The position numbers and the translations under genes are program-made. Shown here in pieces: positions 35,171 through 47,047 of a stretch of DNA of 64,000 bases (positions are counted from its first letter, which is position 1; each line of letters opens with the position of its first letter). Origin of the DNA: Oscillospiraceae bacterium (lineage in GTDB: Bacteria; Bacillota; Clostridia; Oscillospirales; CAG-272); contig SVUJ01000008.1 in the NCBI GenBank assembly GCA_015063305.1, positions 1-64,000 on the forward strand, in the 5' to 3' direction. The notes below the pieces were generated by a model. That model was not told where the DNA came from and made no database searches. It saw only the letters and a list, made by a program, of their open reading frames with translations.

Positions 35171-37291
35171 TTACTTTTTAGCTCTTGCGGTAATGATCTG
35201 CTCCTGGATAGACTTAGGAACTTCCGCAAAGTGGCTGGGCTCCATAGAGTAAACGCCACGACCCTGTGTCATCGAACGAAGGTCTGTTGCGTATCCGAAC
35301 ATTTCGGAAAGCGGAACCATAGCGGTGATCTCCTGAACACCGTTTGCGGACTCCATAGACTGGATCTGTCCGCGGCGGGAGTTGAATCCGCCCATAACTG
35401 TTCCAAGGTACTCATCGGGAACTATAGTAACGACCTTGGTGATAGGCTCTGTGAGCACGGGGTTAGCCTTTCTCATAGCCTCCTTGAACGCCATAGATCC
35501 GGCGATCTTGAACGCCATTTCGGAAGAGTCAACTTCGTGGTAAGAACCATCATAAAGGGTTACCTTAACGTCAACTACGTTGTAGCCTGCAAGAACACCG
35601 TTCTGCATAGCTCCCTGAATTCCCTGGTTAACAGGCTCGATAAATTCCTTCGGAATTGCTCCGCCTGTAACAGCGTTAACAAACTCATATCCCTTACCGG
35701 GCTCGTTGGGCTCGAGTATGATCTTAACGTGACCGTACTGACCCGAACCACCCGACTGACGCTTGTACTTACACTCGTGGTCGACCTTAGCGCGGATAGT
35801 TTCCTTGTAAGCGACCTGAGGCTTACCGATGTTTGCCTCGACCTTAAACTCTCGGAGAAGTCTGTCTACGATGATCTCAAGGTGAAGCTCACCCATACCT
35901 GCGATAATTGTCTGACCTGTTTCCTCATCAGTGTAGGTACGGAATGTGGGGTCTTCCTCTGCCAGCTTGGAGAGCGCGATACCCATCTTTTCCTGACCTG
36001 CGCGAGTCTTAGGCTCGATAGCAACGCTTATAACAGGCTCGGGGAATTCCATGTTCTCGAGGATTATAGGATGCTTCTCATCACAGAAGGTGTCACCTGT
36101 TGTGGTGTTCTTAACGCCCGATACAGCCGCGATATCACCGCTGTAGCAAACGTCTATATCCTTACGGTCGTTTGCGTGCATCTGAAGGATACGTCCGAAA
36201 CGCTCTCTGGATCCCTTGCTGGAATTGTAAGCGGTTGTTCCTGCCTCGATCTTACCCGAATATACGCGGAAGAAGCAGAGCTTTCCAACGAACGGGTCGG
36301 TCATTATCTTGAATGCGAGTGCGGAGAAGGGCTCTTCGTCGGATGCCTTTCTCTCGTCCTCATCACCGGTATCAGGGTTTACACCCTTGATAGCGGGGAT
36401 ATCAACAGGAGCGGGCATGTAGTCGATGACAGCGTCAAGCAACTTCTGTACGCCCTTGTTTCTATAAGATGTTCCGCAAACAACGGGAACGATCTGGTTA
36501 GCTATAGTAGCCTTTCTGAGAGCGACCTTAAGCTCGTCAACAGTGATCTCATCACCGTTGAAGTACTTCTCCATAAGCTCTTCATCGGTTTCGCAGATAG
36601 ACTCTACCATCTTCTCACGATATTCCTCAGCGAGGTCCTTCATGTCAGCGGGGATCTCCTCAACTCTCATGTCCTTACCAAGGTCATCGTAGTAAACGTC
36701 AGCTTCCATCGTCATAAGGTCGATGATTCCCTTAAAGGTCATCTCCTTACCTATGGGGAGCTGTATCGGAACTGCGTTAGCGTGAAGTCTGTCTCTCATC
36801 ATACCAACAACGCGGTAGAAATCCGCACCGGTGATATCCATCTTGTTAACGTACGCCATACGCGGTACGCCGTACTTGTCAGCCTGACGCCATACGGTCT
36901 CAGACTGAGGCTCAACACCGCCCTTAGCGCAAAGTACTGTAACAGAACCGTCAAGAACTCTGAGCGAACGCTCAACTTCAACAGTGAAGTCAACGTGTCC
37001 GGGAGTGTCTATGATGTTGATTCTGTGAGTGTTAGCCTTTGTTGCTGCGGGATCGTTGTGATACTTGGAGTGAGCCCAGAAGCAAGTGGTTGCAGCAGAA
37101 GTGATGGTTATACCTCTCTCCTGCTCCTGAACCATCCAGTCCATGGTAGCTGCACCCTCGTGAGTCTCACCGATCTTGTGAGTCTTACCGGTGTAGAAAA
37201 GGATTCTCTCGGTTGTTGTTGTTTTACCGGCATCTATGTGAGCCATGATACCGATATTTCTTGTTTTTTCAAGTGAATATTCTCTTGCCAT
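35171..37291 (-). CDS. fusA: Elongation factor G
   Basis: The 706-residue GTPase moves tRNAs and mRNA after peptide transfer. It starts with [20 protein letters not shown] and [13 protein letters not shown], has [20 protein letters not shown] near residue 90, and the C-terminal domains with [10 protein letters not shown] near 530 and IPDEYLG-like [18 protein letters not shown] near 630. Normal length. ATG at 37291 follows AAGGAGAA. It lies between rpsG and tuf. Confidence 0.99.
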   Translation of the reverse strand: MAREYSLEKTRNIGIMAHIDAGKTTTTERILFYTGKTHKIGETHEGAATMDWMVQEQERGITITSAATTCFWAHSKYHNDPAATKANTHRINIIDTPGHVDFTVEVERSLRVLDGSVTVLCAKGGVEPQSETVWRQADKYGVPRMAYVNKMDITGADFYRVVGMMRDRLHANAVPIQLPIGKEMTFKGIIDLMTMEADVYYDDLGKDMRVEEIPADMKDLAEEYREKMVESICETDEELMEKYFNGDEITVDELKVALRKATIANQIVPVVCGTSYRNKGVQKLLDAVIDYMPAPVDIPAIKGVNPDTGDEDERKASDEEPFSALAFKIMTDPFVGKLCFFRVYSGKIEAGTTAYNSSKGSRERFGRILQMHANDRKDIDVCYSGDIAAVSGVKNTTTGDTFCDEKHPIILENMEFPEPVISVAIEPKTRAGQEKMGIALSKLAEEDPTFRTYTDEETGQTIIAGMGELHLEIIVDRLLREFKVEANIGKPQVAYKETIRAKVDHECKYKRQSGGSGQYGHVKIILEPNEPGKGYEFVNAVTGGAIPKEFIEPVNQGIQGAMQNGVLAGYNVVDVKVTLYDGSYHEVDSSEMAFKIAGSMAFKEAMRKANPVLTEPITKVVTIVPDEYLGTVMGGFNSRRGQIQSMESANGVQEITAMVPLSEMFGYATDLRSMTQGRGVYSMEPSHFAEVPKSIQEQIITARAKK

Positions 37292-37332
37292 TAATTGTTC
37301 TCCTTACTTTTGTACTATTAATGACACACAGA

Positions 37333-37803
37333 TTAATATCTGTAATGAGCAAACGCCTTGTTTGCTTCAGCCATACGGTGGGTCTCTTCTTTCTTCTTAA
37401 AAGCTCCGCCCATGCTGTTCTTAGCATCGATTATCTCTGCTGCAAGACGATCTGCCATAGTGCGCTCTCCACGGTTTCTGGAATAAGCCACGAGCCAACG
37501 CAGACCAAGAGTCTGACGGCGCTCTGCTCTTACCTCCATCGGAACCTGATAGGTAGAACCGCCAACACGGCGAGCCTTAACCTCAAGAACCGGCATTACG
37601 TTTTCGAGAGCTGCTGTAAATACGTCAAGGGGATTCTCTCCAACCTTGGCTTCGATCTGTGCAAATGCATCATAGACGATTGTCTGGGCAACGCCCTTCT
37701 TGCCGTCGTACATAACGTTGTTTATAAGCTTTGTTACGAGCTTAGAATTGTACATAGGATCCGGCAATACGTCTCTTTTGGATATACGACCTCTTCTCGG
37801 CAC
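37333..37803 (-). CDS. rpsG: 30S ribosomal protein S7
   Basis: The 156-residue 16S rRNA-binding protein nucleates the 30S head. It contains [20 protein letters not shown] at the N-terminus, [12 protein letters not shown] near residue 80 and [19 protein letters not shown] near 100. The start is GTG at 37803, placed 7 bases after GGAGGG; an ATG at 37821 would put the ribosome site inside the gene. The length from GTG equals the usual 156 residues. It follows rpsL by 149 bases. Confidence 0.98.
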   Translation of the reverse strand: MPRRGRISKRDVLPDPMYNSKLVTKLINNVMYDGKKGVAQTIVYDAFAQIEAKVGENPLDVFTAALENVMPVLEVKARRVGGSTYQVPMEVRAERRQTLGLRWLVAYSRNRGERTMADRLAAEIIDAKNSMGGAFKKKEETHRMAEANKAFAHYRY

Positions 37804-37952
37804 TGTACTTCCCTCCTTCATCAATTTTATGAAATCATAGGTACTCAAAAGCATACTTCTGTAAGCGCGCGCTGGGGGTGCACATAAACATTAATTTATT
37901 GTAACACTTCAGACGGCTTTATTGCTTTATACCTTTTTCTCCCGAAGATTAA

Positions 37953-38369
37953 TTATTTCTTCTTAGGAGTCTTTGCGCCGTACTTGGAACGGCTCTGGTT
38001 ACGGTTTGCAACACCCTGTGCATCGAGAGCGCCGCGGATAATGTGGTAACGAACACCGGGCAGGTCACGAACTCTTCCGCCTCTTATGAGAACGACCGAG
38101 TGCTCCTGAAGGTTATGTCCGATACCGGGGATATAGGTTGTCGCTTCAAGACCGTTGGTAAGTCTTACTCTTGCTATCTTACGGAGAGCGGAGTTAGGCT
38201 TCTTAGGGCTTGTTGTGGAAACCTTTGTGCAAACGCCTCTTTTCTGAGGTGCAGCCTGGTCGATGTGAACGTTATTCAAAGAGTTGAAACCCTTCTGAAG
38301 AACGGGAGCTTTAGACTTATAAGTCTTGTCCTTACGACCCTGTCTGACGAGCTGGTTAAAGGTTGGCAT
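37953..38369 (-). CDS. rpsL: 30S ribosomal protein S12
   Basis: The 138-residue decoding-centre protein begins [20 protein letters not shown]. It has [17 protein letters not shown] with the streptomycin-contact Lys56 intact, and [15 protein letters not shown] where residue 101, Lys in Bacillus subtilis (Lys87/88 in Escherichia coli), is Arg (codon CGT). ATG at 38369 follows AGAAGGAGG. It is first in rpsL-rpsG-fusA-tuf and is transcribed from 38477-38505. Confidence 0.98.
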   Translation of the reverse strand: MPTFNQLVRQGRKDKTYKSKAPVLQKGFNSLNNVHIDQAAPQKRGVCTKVSTTSPKKPNSALRKIARVRLTNGLEATTYIPGIGHNLQEHSVVLIRGGRVRDLPGVRYHIIRGALDAQGVANRNQSRSKYGAKTPKKK

Positions 38370-38476
38370 TCTTCCTTTTTTCCTCCTTCTTACAATATTA
38401 ATGTTTATATACAGACGCCTTTTTTGGGGGGCGATTCTGTCACAAAAACCGTTTTGACCGCAAACGGTCACAGTAT

Positions 38477-38505
38477 ATTGTATCATTTTCTTGTCCTTTT
38501 GTCAA
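38477..38505 (-). promoter_or_regulatory. Sigma-A promoter of rpsL-rpsG-fusA-tuf
   Basis: TTGACA (38500-38505) and TACAAT (38477-38482) with a 17-base spacer on the minus strand, giving a leader of about 100 bases. The 160 bases further upstream to the rpoC terminator are AT-rich with other possible weak -10 boxes and hold no gene. Confidence 0.88.
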
Positions 38506-38657
38506 GAAGCATTGATTTTACCGCCAATTTTCTGCGTTTTGCACAATTATAACGAATTTTATCCCCTCTATTTGCGGATTTTGACTATATTATAGGCATT
38601 TTTACGAATTTTTAATTTATTATATTCCTCTTTTGCAATAATATTATACCCCTTATT

Positions 38658-38686
38658 TGTAGGGACAGGCGTCCTCAACTGTCCTT
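38658..38686. repeat. Short GTAGGGACAGGCGTCC repeat
   Basis: TGTAGGGACAGGCGTCCTCAACTGTCC matches the repeat type in the 13217-13244 cluster. It sits between rpoC and the rpsL promoter. Confidence 0.65.
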
Positions 38687-38699
38687 TTTAGCAATATAA

Positions 38700-38727
38700 A
38701 AGAGGCTGCCTCGATAGACAGCCTCTT
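38700..38727 (-). terminator. Terminator of rpoBC
   Basis: AAGAGGCTG pairs with CAGCCTCTT, then TTTATATT on the minus strand, 12 bases past the rpoC stop. It separates rpoBC from the rpsL operon. Confidence 0.85.
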
Positions 38728-38738
38728 ATTTTTATAGC

Positions 38739-41700
38739 TTATATTGCCTCAGCCTCTGCCGCAACCTCTTCGGTCGCCTCTTCAGCCTCACCTACCTTCT
38801 GGACGTCAACGTTATGGTAGCAGCCCATACCTGTTCCAGCAGGGATAAGCTTACCGATAATAACGTTTTCCTTAAGTCCGAGCAGGTTGTCGACCTTACC
38901 CTTGATAGCCGCATCGGTGAGTACCTTTGTGGTCTCCTGGAAGGACGCAGCCGAGAGGAAGGACTCGGTCTGGAGAGAAGCCTTTGTGATTCCGAGAAGA
39001 ACGGGCGAACCCTCGGCGAGAGTGAGATTCTTCTCTCCCGCGTCTATTCTCGCCTGAACCTTAGCGTTCTCTTCCTCAAATTCTCCCATGTCAACGAGAG
39101 CGCCAAGCAGCATTTCGGTGTCGCCGTTTTCCTCAACACGGATCTTTCGTGTCATCTGACGAGCGATTATCTCAATGTGCTTATCGTTTACGTTAACCGA
39201 CTGAGAACGGTATACCTTCTGTATCTCCTTGATGATGTACTCATATACAGCATCAAGTCCGAGTATAGCCATGATATCCGAAGGAGCTTTGTTACCCTCG
39301 GTAAGTGCCTGACCCTTAACAACGGTATCGCCGTCTGCAACAGAAAGACGCATTCCGTAGGGTATCGGGTACTTAACGAGCTCACCGGTCTCCTCGCTTC
39401 TGACAGTAACGTCGCTGGTGTTAGCCGTCTCACCGGGGTGAACGTGAACAACACCGCTGTGCTCGGTCATAACAGCGGGCTTCTTGGGAGTTCTCGCCTC
39501 AAAGAGCTCTTCAACTCTGGGAAGACCCTGTGTAATATCCGAACCTGCGACACCACCGGAGTGGAATGTTCTCATCGTAAGCTGTGTACCGGGCTCACCT
39601 ATAGACTGAGCCGCGATTATACCTACAGCCTCACCTACGTTAACAAGCTTTCCAGAGGAAAGGTCTGCGCCGTAGCAGTGAGCGCATATACCGTACTTCG
39701 AGTGACACTGGATAGCGGTTCTGATATATACCTTGTCGATTCCCGCCGCAACGATAGCATTAGCCTGCTCCTCGCTGATCATCTCGTCGTCACCGACGAT
39801 CACCTCACCGGTAACGGGGTGGATAACCTCGCCTATGGTATATCTTCCAACTATTCTATCCTGAAGCGGCTCGAGAACGTTGTTAGACTTTTCATCTATG
39901 ATCTGATTTACCCAAGCGCCCTTAGTTGTATCACACTTGACCTCGCGAACGATGATCTCCTGAGATACGTCAACGAGACGTCTTGTAAGGTAACCCGAGT
40001 CTGCCGTACGGAGAGCGGTATCGGAAAGCGACTTACGCGAACCCTTAGCTCCCATAAAGTACTCAAGTATATTCAGACCCTCACGGAAGTTAGACTTAAT
40101 AGGAAGCTCTATCGTCTTACCGTTGGTAGCGAACATAAGTCCGCGCATACCCGCGAGCTGACGCATCTGAGCTATAGATCCACGCGCTCCCGAATCAGAC
40201 ATTATCTTGATCGGGTTGTAAGCGTCAAATCCGCTCTGGAGTGCGGCGGTAACGTCGTTGGTGGTCTGCTCCCATACCTTGATAACGCTGTTATAGCGCT
40301 CGGTATCGCTGAGAAGTCCGTCCTGATAGTAGCCGTTGATCTTGTCAACCTTCTTCTGTGCAGCCTCGATATAGGTGGTCTTCTCCTTCGGTATAGTCAT
40401 ATCGTAGACCGAGATAGAGAAGGATGCCTTTGTCGAATACTTATAGCCCATTTCCTTGATATCGTCAAGCATATTAGCGCAGACAGCAGCTCCGTGCTTC
40501 TTTATGCAGCGGTCGATGAGCTGTCCGAGCTCCTTCTTCTTAACGACCTTGTTTATCTCGAGATCGAATATATCGTCTTCAGTCTCTCTCTTGATAAATC
40601 CGAGGTCCTGAGGAATAGGATTGTTAAAGATCATACGTCCGAGGGTAGCGTCTATTATCTTTGTGGTAGGCACACCCTTTACGTTCTTGGTAACTCTTAT
40701 CTTGATAGGAGCGTGAAGTCCGAGAACTCCGTTGGTATAAGCCATCATAGCCTCGTTGAAGTCACGGAATACTCTTCCCTCTCCGGGCTCTCCTGCCTTG
40801 TCCATAGTGAGGTAGTAAGAACCGAGGATCATATCCTGAGAAGGAACTGCGACCGCGCGTCCGTCCACAGGCTTAAGAAGGTTGTTTGCAGAGAGCATAA
40901 GGAATCTTGCCTCTGCCTGAGCCTCTGCCGAGAGCGGTACGTGAACAGGCATCTGGTCTCCGTCGAAGTCCGCGTTAAACGCCGTACAAACGAGCGGGTG
41001 GAGCTTTATAGCGCGTCCTTCAACCAGCACGGGCTCGAACGCCTGTATCGACAGACGGTGAAGCGTGGGCGCACGGTTGAGCAGAACGGGGTGCTCCTTG
41101 ATAACGTTTTCAAGCGCATCCCATACGCAGGGATTTTCATGCGCCTTTTCTATCTTCTTGAGCGCGTCCTTTACACCGGGGACTTTCTGCATCTCTTCAA
41201 GACGCTTTACAACGAAAGGCTTGAAGAGCTCGAGAGCCATCTCCTTAGGAAGACCGCACTGATAGATCTTAAGCGAAGGACCTACGACGATAACCGAACG
41301 TCCCGAATAGTCAACACGCTTTCCGAGCAGGTTCTGACGGAAGCGTCCCTGCTTACCTCTGAGCATCTCAGAGAGTGACTTGAGAGGACGGTTGGAAGGA
41401 CCTGTAACAGGCTTTCCGCGGCGGCCGTTGTCGATAAGGGCGTCAACAGCCTCCTGGAGCATACGCTTCTCGTTTCTGATAACTATCTCGGGAGTGCGTA
41501 TCTCCATCAGCTTCTTAAGTCTGTTATTTCTGCTTATTACTCTGCGGTAGAGCTCGTTGAGGTCGGAGGAAGCGAAGCGTCCGCCGTCAAGCTGTACCAT
41601 AGGACGAATATCGGGGGGAATAACGGGAAGAACGCTCAGTATCATCCACTCAAGGCTGTTGCCCGACTTTCTGAAAGCCTCAACGACCTCAAGTCTTTTA

Positions 41701-42320
41701 ATGATCCTTGTTTTCTTCTGTCCGCTTGCCTTAGCAAGATCAGCCTTGAGCTGCTCGGAGAGCTCATTTATGTCGACCTGCGAGAGAAGCTCTCTTATAG
41801 CCTCAGCGCCCATTCCGACTCTGAAATCACGTCCGTAAAGCTCAAGATATTCCTGATACTGTCTTTCGCTGAGAACTGTTCCCTTTACCAGAGGAGTAGT
41901 TCCGGGATCGAGGACTACGTTCTCTGCAAAGTAAAGCACCTGCTCAAGCTGCTTGGGCGACATATCGAGAACGAGAGCCATTCTCGAGGGTATCGCCTTA
42001 AAATACCAGATATGCGACACGGGAGCTGCAAGCTCGATATGTCCCATTCTTTCACGTCTTACCTTTTTGGTAGTAACGTCAACTCCGCACTTTTCGCACT
42101 TGTGGGGCTCTTTGTTGTGCGAGTTCTTATACTTTCCGCACATACAAGCGCCGTCCTTGGTAGGACCAAAGATACGCTCGCAGAAAAGTCCGCCCACTTC
42201 TGCCTTAAGTGTTCTATAGTTTATAGTCTCGGGCTTGGTGACCTCGCCGTAAGACCATTCTCTTATCATTTCCGGAGATGCCAGACCTATTCTTATTGAA
42301 TTAAATTCAGTGTTTCCCAC
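38739..42320 (-). CDS. rpoC: RNA polymerase beta' subunit
   Basis: The 1193-residue subunit carries the catalytic magnesium triad in [12 protein letters not shown] near residue 450, an N-terminal zinc site ([21 protein letters not shown]) near 60, the bridge-helix region and trigger loop ([14 protein letters not shown]) near 920, and a second zinc site with [13 protein letters not shown] near 880. There is a short acidic tail ([13 protein letters not shown]). The start is GTG at 42320 after AAGGAGAACAGCT. It follows rpoB by 18 bases. Confidence 0.99.
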   Translation of the reverse strand: MGNTEFNSIRIGLASPEMIREWSYGEVTKPETINYRTLKAEVGGLFCERIFGPTKDGACMCGKYKNSHNKEPHKCEKCGVDVTTKKVRRERMGHIELAAPVSHIWYFKAIPSRMALVLDMSPKQLEQVLYFAENVVLDPGTTPLVKGTVLSERQYQEYLELYGRDFRVGMGAEAIRELLSQVDINELSEQLKADLAKASGQKKTRIIKRLEVVEAFRKSGNSLEWMILSVLPVIPPDIRPMVQLDGGRFASSDLNELYRRVISRNNRLKKLMEIRTPEIVIRNEKRMLQEAVDALIDNGRRGKPVTGPSNRPLKSLSEMLRGKQGRFRQNLLGKRVDYSGRSVIVVGPSLKIYQCGLPKEMALELFKPFVVKRLEEMQKVPGVKDALKKIEKAHENPCVWDALENVIKEHPVLLNRAPTLHRLSIQAFEPVLVEGRAIKLHPLVCTAFNADFDGDQMPVHVPLSAEAQAEARFLMLSANNLLKPVDGRAVAVPSQDMILGSYYLTMDKAGEPGEGRVFRDFNEAMMAYTNGVLGLHAPIKIRVTKNVKGVPTTKIIDATLGRMIFNNPIPQDLGFIKRETEDDIFDLEINKVVKKKELGQLIDRCIKKHGAAVCANMLDDIKEMGYKYSTKASFSISVYDMTIPKEKTTYIEAAQKKVDKINGYYQDGLLSDTERYNSVIKVWEQTTNDVTAALQSGFDAYNPIKIMSDSGARGSIAQMRQLAGMRGLMFATNGKTIELPIKSNFREGLNILEYFMGAKGSRKSLSDTALRTADSGYLTRRLVDVSQEIIVREVKCDTTKGAWVNQIIDEKSNNVLEPLQDRIVGRYTIGEVIHPVTGEVIVGDDEMISEEQANAIVAAGIDKVYIRTAIQCHSKYGICAHCYGADLSSGKLVNVGEAVGIIAAQSIGEPGTQLTMRTFHSGGVAGSDITQGLPRVEELFEARTPKKPAVMTEHSGVVHVHPGETANTSDVTVRSEETGELVKYPIPYGMRLSVADGDTVVKGQALTEGNKAPSDIMAILGLDAVYEYIIKEIQKVYRSQSVNVNDKHIEIIARQMTRKIRVEENGDTEMLLGALVDMGEFEEENAKVQARIDAGEKNLTLAEGSPVLLGITKASLQTESFLSAASFQETTKVLTDAAIKGKVDNLLGLKENVIIGKLIPAGTGMGCYHNVDVQKVGEAEEATEEVAAEAEAI

Positions 42321-42338
42321 AGCTGTTCTCCTTCACCA

Positions 42339-45300
42339 TTACATATTATCGTCTTCGCCGTCATATCCGCCGAAGTCATCTATATCCTCGTAAACCTCTT
42401 CCTCTATAAGCTCGCCGTCTTCGTCCTCTATAAGGAAGGAATCGCTTATGTCGTCGGTCTCAACCGCCTCTTCGCGGAAGCTCTCGGCAACGTCCTTCAT
42501 CTTATAGGAGTACTGAGGAAGATCATCGTCGTTACAAAGGGTAGAAAGCTTTATCTCTTCTCCGTTCTTGTCAAGCACTCTGATATCAAGCGCCAAGGAC
42601 TGAAGCTCCTTAACAAGCACCTTGAAGGACTCGGGAACTCCGGGAGTGGGGATATTCTGTCCCTTGATTATCGCCTCGTAAGCCTTACGGCGTCCGTTTA
42701 TATCGTCCGACTTAACAGTAAGGATCTCCTGAAGCGTGTAAGCAGCTCCGTAAGCCTCGAGCGCCCAAACCTCCATCTCTCCGAAACGCTGTCCGCCAAA
42801 CTGAGCCTTTCCTCCGAGAGGCTGCTGGGTTACGAGCGAGTACGGACCGTTGGAACGCGCGTGGATCTTATCGTCAACGAGGTGATGCAGCTTGAGGTAG
42901 TACATGATACCAACGGTAACGGGGTTATCGAAGGGATCACCGGTACGTCCGTCGTAAAGGATAGTCTTTCCGTCTATCACCTTAACGTCCTTTTCCTCAA
43001 ATATCTTCTTCATAGCCTCGGCATCGGCTCTTACCTCTGCGGGGATCATCTGAAGATCGCTCTTTCCGTTCTCGTCTACAGTCTTTATGAAGAGCTCCTT
43101 GCCATCAACGTTCTCACCGGGAAGGATATCGCGGCAGTGTCCCGCCATACGCAGACACTCGATAATATCTCTCTCGTTTGCTCCGTCGAATACAGGGGTC
43201 ATTATCTTCCAGCCAAGCTTTCTTGCCGCAATTCCGAGGTGCACCTCAAGAACCTGACCGATATTCATTCGGGAAGGAACGCCCAGAGGGTTAAGAACTA
43301 TATCAAGAGGTGTACCGTCAGCCAAGAAGGGCATATCCTCGGGGGGAAGTATTCTCGAAACGACACCCTTGTTTCCGTGACGTCCCGCCATCTTATCTCC
43401 GACAGATATCTTTCTCTTCTGTGCGATATAAACTCTTACTACCTTATTTACGCCTGCGGGCAGATCGTCGCCGTTTTCGTGCGAGAACACGCGAACGTCA
43501 ACAACTATTCCCGACTCTCCGTGAGGCAGACGAAGCGAAGTATCTCTTACCTCTCTCGCCTTTTCACCAAAGATCGCGCGCAAAAGTCTTTCCTCGGCGG
43601 TAAGCTCTGTTTCTCCCTTGGGAGTGATCTTACCAACAAGGATATCACCCGCTCTTACCTCAGTTCCCTTCTTAACTATACCCTCGGCATCAAGGTCCTT
43701 GAGCGCGTCTTCTCCGACGTTGGGGATCTCTCTTGTGATCTCCTCCGGACCGAGCTTAGTATCTCTTGCCTCGTGAGTATATTCCTCGATATGGAGCGAG
43801 GTATAAACGTCATCTCTTACAAGTCTTTCGTTCAGAAGGACTGCGTCCTCGTAGTTATAACCCTCCCAGGTCATAAATCCGATAAGCGCGTTCTTACCGA
43901 GCGATATTTCTCCGTTAGAGGTAGCAGGACCGTCAGCTATTACCTGACCCTTAAGCACCATCTCGCCTCTCTTAACGGTGGGACGCTGGTTAAAGCAAGT
44001 ACCCTGGTTAGTTCTCTTGAACTTGATAAGCTCGTAGGAGTCCTTATGACCGTCCTCACAAGCTATAACTATCTTCTGAGCGTCAACGCTCTCAACGCGA
44101 CCCTCGTTACGGGCAGTGATAACTACTCCCGAATCGACCGCCGCCTTATATTCCATACCCGTTCCGACGATAGGACTATCGGTTACCATAAGCGGAACTG
44201 CCTGCTTCTGCATGTTAGATCCCATAAGCGCACGGGAGTTATCGTCGTTCTCAAGGAAGGGTATCATTGCCGTAGCGACAGAGACCACCATCTTGGGGGA
44301 TACGTCCATATAGTCGACCTTGTCAGCCGCTATCTCTATGAACTCTCCTCTTTCTCTTGCGGTCACCTTGTCGGAGAGGAATCTTCCGTTCTCGTCGATA
44401 GGCTCGTTTGCGGGAACTATGATGTAGTTGTCCTCAACGTCCGCTGTCATATATTCAACTTCATCGGTAACACAGCCTGTTTCCTTGTCGATCTTGCGGA
44501 AGGGCGCTTCGATAAAGCCGTAATCATTTATACGGGCATAGGTGGTAAGATAAGAGATAAGACCGATGTTAGGACCTTCAGGCGTTTCGATAGGACACAT
44601 ACGGCCATAGTGGGTGTAGTGAACGTCACGAACGTCAAAGGATGCTCTGTCACGCGAAAGACCGCCAGGACCGAGAGCCGAAAGTCTTCTCTTATGTGTA
44701 AGCTCTGCGAGGGGGTTGTTCTGGTCCATGAACTGAGAAAGCTGAGATGAACCGAAGAACTCTCTTATCGCAGTGGTGATAGGTCTGATATTGATAAGCG
44801 CCTGGGGAGTGAGCTTCTCGTTGTCCTGAGTAGTCATTCTCTCCTTTATTATCTTATCCATTCTCGTAAATCCGATGCGGAGCTGGTTCTGGAGCTGCTC
44901 TCCTACAGAACGGATACGGCGGTTTCCAAGGTGGTCGATGTCGTCCACCTTACCAACACCGTGAGTGAGGTTAAGAAGGTAGTTTATAGACGCGAAAATA
45001 TCGTCCTTTGTTATATGCTTGGGGCAAAGCTCGGCAATTCTCTCCTTAGCCATAGCGCGTATAGCGTCGGCATCGTCACCGCACTGCTCCTTGATGTCAA
45101 GAAGCACCGATATCTTTGCCTTCTCGTTTACGCCGCAATCCTTAAGGTCGAAGCCGAGGATATGCTCGGGATATATACTATTGTTGGAAAATACCTTAAC
45201 AACGTCGCCGTTGTCGGTCTTGATGCGTACCTCGTTGACACCGTTGTTCTCGATAAGGTGAGCCTTAGCGTTATCAAGATACTCGCCTTCCTCAAAGAGG

Positions 45301-46235
45301 ACCTCGCCTGTCAGAGGGCTGACGACCGTTTCTGCGAGCTCGTGATATCTTATACGCGAATGAAGAGCTACCTTCTTATCGAACTTATAGCGTCCAACGG
45401 GAGCTATGTCATATCTCTTTGCGTCAAAGAAATAGTTATTGATAAGTGTCTGCGCCGACTCTACGAGCGGAGGCTCGCCGGGACGGAGCTTCTTGTATAT
45501 TTCCTTAAGCGCCTCAACGCCAATAGTCGAATTATTGTTAAGAGCCAACGCCTCGCTTTCGTCCTTTTCAAAAGTAGCAAGGAGCGCCTCGCTCTCTCCG
45601 AAGAGAGCCTCTATATCCTCTCTGGATTCTATACCGAGAGCTCTGATGAACATAGTCAGGGGGAGCTTGCGGTTCTTATCGATACGGACGTACATAACTC
45701 CGTTCATATCTATTTCGTACTCAAGCCACGCTCCGCGATAAGGAATAACCGTTGCGGCGTATGTTTCCTTACCCGTCTTGTCTATATCGGACGAGTAGTA
45801 CATACCAGGGGAACGTATGATCTGCGAAACGATAACACGCTCTGCGCCGTTGATAACGAATGTACCCGTTTCGGTCATTATCGGGAACTCGCCCATAAAG
45901 ATATCGGTCTGCTTGACCTCACCGGTCTGCTTGTTAGTCAAACGAACGTTCACCTTCAAGGGTGCTGCGTAGTTCGCATCTCTTTCCTTACACTCCTCGA
46001 CCGTATACTTCGGCTTCGAGTCTATCGAATAGGAAACAAACTCAATAACCAGGTTTCCCGAATAGTCGGTTATAGGAGATACATCTCTGAGCACCTCCAT
46101 AAGACCCTCTTCAAAAAACCATTTGAATGACTTTGTCTGAACTTCGACAAGATTGGGAAGATCGAGAGAAAAACGAGACCTTGAAAAGCTCATTCTTGTG
46201 TTCTGACCAAGCTTCTGCTCTTTTACGTTGACCAT
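42339..46235 (-). CDS. rpoB: RNA polymerase beta subunit
   Basis: The 1298-residue subunit has the rifampicin region [20 protein letters not shown] followed by [19 protein letters not shown], with the Asp, His and Ser that contact rifampicin in their sensitive forms. Other landmarks are [19 protein letters not shown] and [19 protein letters not shown] near 970. The C-terminal tail is very acidic ([19 protein letters not shown]). ATG at 46235 follows GGAGTGA; the open frame extends 49 codons upstream through the leader but lacks a ribosome site. It is first in rpoB-rpoC, without rplJ-rplL ahead of it. Confidence 0.99.
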   Translation of the reverse strand: MVNVKEQKLGQNTRMSFSRSRFSLDLPNLVEVQTKSFKWFFEEGLMEVLRDVSPITDYSGNLVIEFVSYSIDSKPKYTVEECKERDANYAAPLKVNVRLTNKQTGEVKQTDIFMGEFPIMTETGTFVINGAERVIVSQIIRSPGMYYSSDIDKTGKETYAATVIPYRGAWLEYEIDMNGVMYVRIDKNRKLPLTMFIRALGIESREDIEALFGESEALLATFEKDESEALALNNNSTIGVEALKEIYKKLRPGEPPLVESAQTLINNYFFDAKRYDIAPVGRYKFDKKVALHSRIRYHELAETVVSPLTGEVLFEEGEYLDNAKAHLIENNGVNEVRIKTDNGDVVKVFSNNSIYPEHILGFDLKDCGVNEKAKISVLLDIKEQCGDDADAIRAMAKERIAELCPKHITKDDIFASINYLLNLTHGVGKVDDIDHLGNRRIRSVGEQLQNQLRIGFTRMDKIIKERMTTQDNEKLTPQALINIRPITTAIREFFGSSQLSQFMDQNNPLAELTHKRRLSALGPGGLSRDRASFDVRDVHYTHYGRMCPIETPEGPNIGLISYLTTYARINDYGFIEAPFRKIDKETGCVTDEVEYMTADVEDNYIIVPANEPIDENGRFLSDKVTARERGEFIEIAADKVDYMDVSPKMVVSVATAMIPFLENDDNSRALMGSNMQKQAVPLMVTDSPIVGTGMEYKAAVDSGVVITARNEGRVESVDAQKIVIACEDGHKDSYELIKFKRTNQGTCFNQRPTVKRGEMVLKGQVIADGPATSNGEISLGKNALIGFMTWEGYNYEDAVLLNERLVRDDVYTSLHIEEYTHEARDTKLGPEEITREIPNVGEDALKDLDAEGIVKKGTEVRAGDILVGKITPKGETELTAEERLLRAIFGEKAREVRDTSLRLPHGESGIVVDVRVFSHENGDDLPAGVNKVVRVYIAQKRKISVGDKMAGRHGNKGVVSRILPPEDMPFLADGTPLDIVLNPLGVPSRMNIGQVLEVHLGIAARKLGWKIMTPVFDGANERDIIECLRMAGHCRDILPGENVDGKELFIKTVDENGKSDLQMIPAEVRADAEAMKKIFEEKDVKVIDGKTILYDGRTGDPFDNPVTVGIMYYLKLHHLVDDKIHARSNGPYSLVTQQPLGGKAQFGGQRFGEMEVWALEAYGAAYTLQEILTVKSDDINGRRKAYEAIIKGQNIPTPGVPESFKVLVKELQSLALDIRVLDKNGEEIKLSTLCNDDDLPQYSYKMKDVAESFREEAVETDDISDSFLIEDEDGELIEEEVYEDIDDFGGYDGEDDNM

Positions 46236-46477
46236 TAATTCAATCACTCCATTCAAAATACTTTGCACCGCGGACCAAACCCGCCGAGCCGTGAATGCTT
46301 CGGTATAAATATTTTTTCGGCTCTGCCGTGCGCGCGAGCCTTCAAAACCCAACACGCCCCAAGCGGAACGGCATTTCCCCATCTATCGAGCCGATGCGAC
46401 GGAAAAACGTATATATATAATAACGAAACAAACACTCGCCTCATTCGTTTTTGGACAAATGTGGCATTATAATGCAG
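46236..46477 (-). other. ~240-base rpoB leader of unknown function
   Basis: Between the promoter and the rpoB start the RNA leader is GC-rich and contains inverted pairs such as GGCTCGCGCGCACGGCAGAGCC followed by GAAAAAATATTT. No ribosomal leader family was recognised. It could hold an autoregulatory or processing site. Confidence 0.35.
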
Positions 46478-46483
46478 TTTACA

Positions 46484-46512
46484 ATTATAGCACGTTTATT
46501 TCAAGTTGTCAA
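46484..46512 (-). promoter_or_regulatory. Sigma-A promoter of rpoBC
   Basis: TTGACA (46507-46512) and TATAAT (46484-46489) with a 17-base spacer on the minus strand. Confidence 0.92.
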
Positions 46513-46609
46513 GCATTTTATTCAAATATTTTTCAATCCCTAAAATATTTTTTTAAATTGAAGAAAATCTACGCAAAAAAATGTTTTTTATTTTTTTTGA
46601 AAAAACTAT

Positions 46610-46638
46610 TGCAATCTTGATTTGTTTGTGATATGATA
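46610..46638 (+). promoter_or_regulatory. Promoter of rpsT
   Basis: TTGCAA (46610-46615) and TATGAT (46633-46638) with a 17-base spacer. The leader then has GGGCATCCTCTCAGGCTCCC before the ribosome site ACGGAGGTGA. Confidence 0.75.
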
Positions 46639-46720
46639 TGTAAATGTATGGACGAATACGGTGGGCATCCTCTCAGGCTCCCGTTAGGACTAATAACGAT
46701 TTTTACGGAGGTGAAAATTA

Positions 46721-46981
46721 ATGCCGAATATTAAAAGTGCAAAGAAGCGTGTTCTCGTTATTGAAACAAAGACACTTCAGAACAAGATGTTCCGCACACA
46801 GCTCAAGACTGATATAAAGAAGTATCAGGCTGCCCTCGCATCCGGCGATCAGGCTGCTGCACAGGCTGCATACAAGGCTGCTGTTAAGAAGATCGACCAG
46901 GCTGCTGCACGCGGAATCATTCACAAGAATGCCGCTGCTCGCAAAAAGAGCCAGTTCACAAAAGCTATCAATAATATGTAA
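46721..46981 (+). CDS. rpsT: 30S ribosomal protein S20
   Basis: The 86-residue basic helical protein binds 16S rRNA at the base of the 30S body. It begins MPNIKSAKKRVLVIETK and ends AARKKSQFTKAINNM, as in S20. Alanine-rich helices fill the middle. ATG at 46721 follows ACGGAGGTG. It is a single-gene unit with its own promoter and a terminator at 46985. Confidence 0.97.
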   Translation: MPNIKSAKKRVLVIETKTLQNKMFRTQLKTDIKKYQAALASGDQAAAQAAYKAAVKKIDQAAARGIIHKNAAARKKSQFTKAINNM

Positions 46982-46984
46982 TTT

Positions 46985-47019
46985 TAACCGTACATAGTTC
47001 TCACCTCTATGTACGGTTA
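46985..47019 (+). terminator. Terminator of rpsT
   Basis: TAACCGTACATAG pairs with CTATGTACGGTTA, followed by TTTACTAT. Confidence 0.8.
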
Positions 47020-47047
47020 TTTACTATCTATTACCAAGGAGGTTTTT

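Noticed and set aside
46236-46382. 49-codon N-terminal extension of RpoB
   Set aside because: No ribosome site, and the residues do not resemble RpoB; the family start fits 46235.
46640-46720. Known ribosomal-protein leader RNA before rpsT
   Set aside because: There are small inverted stretches, but I could not match them to a described leader family.
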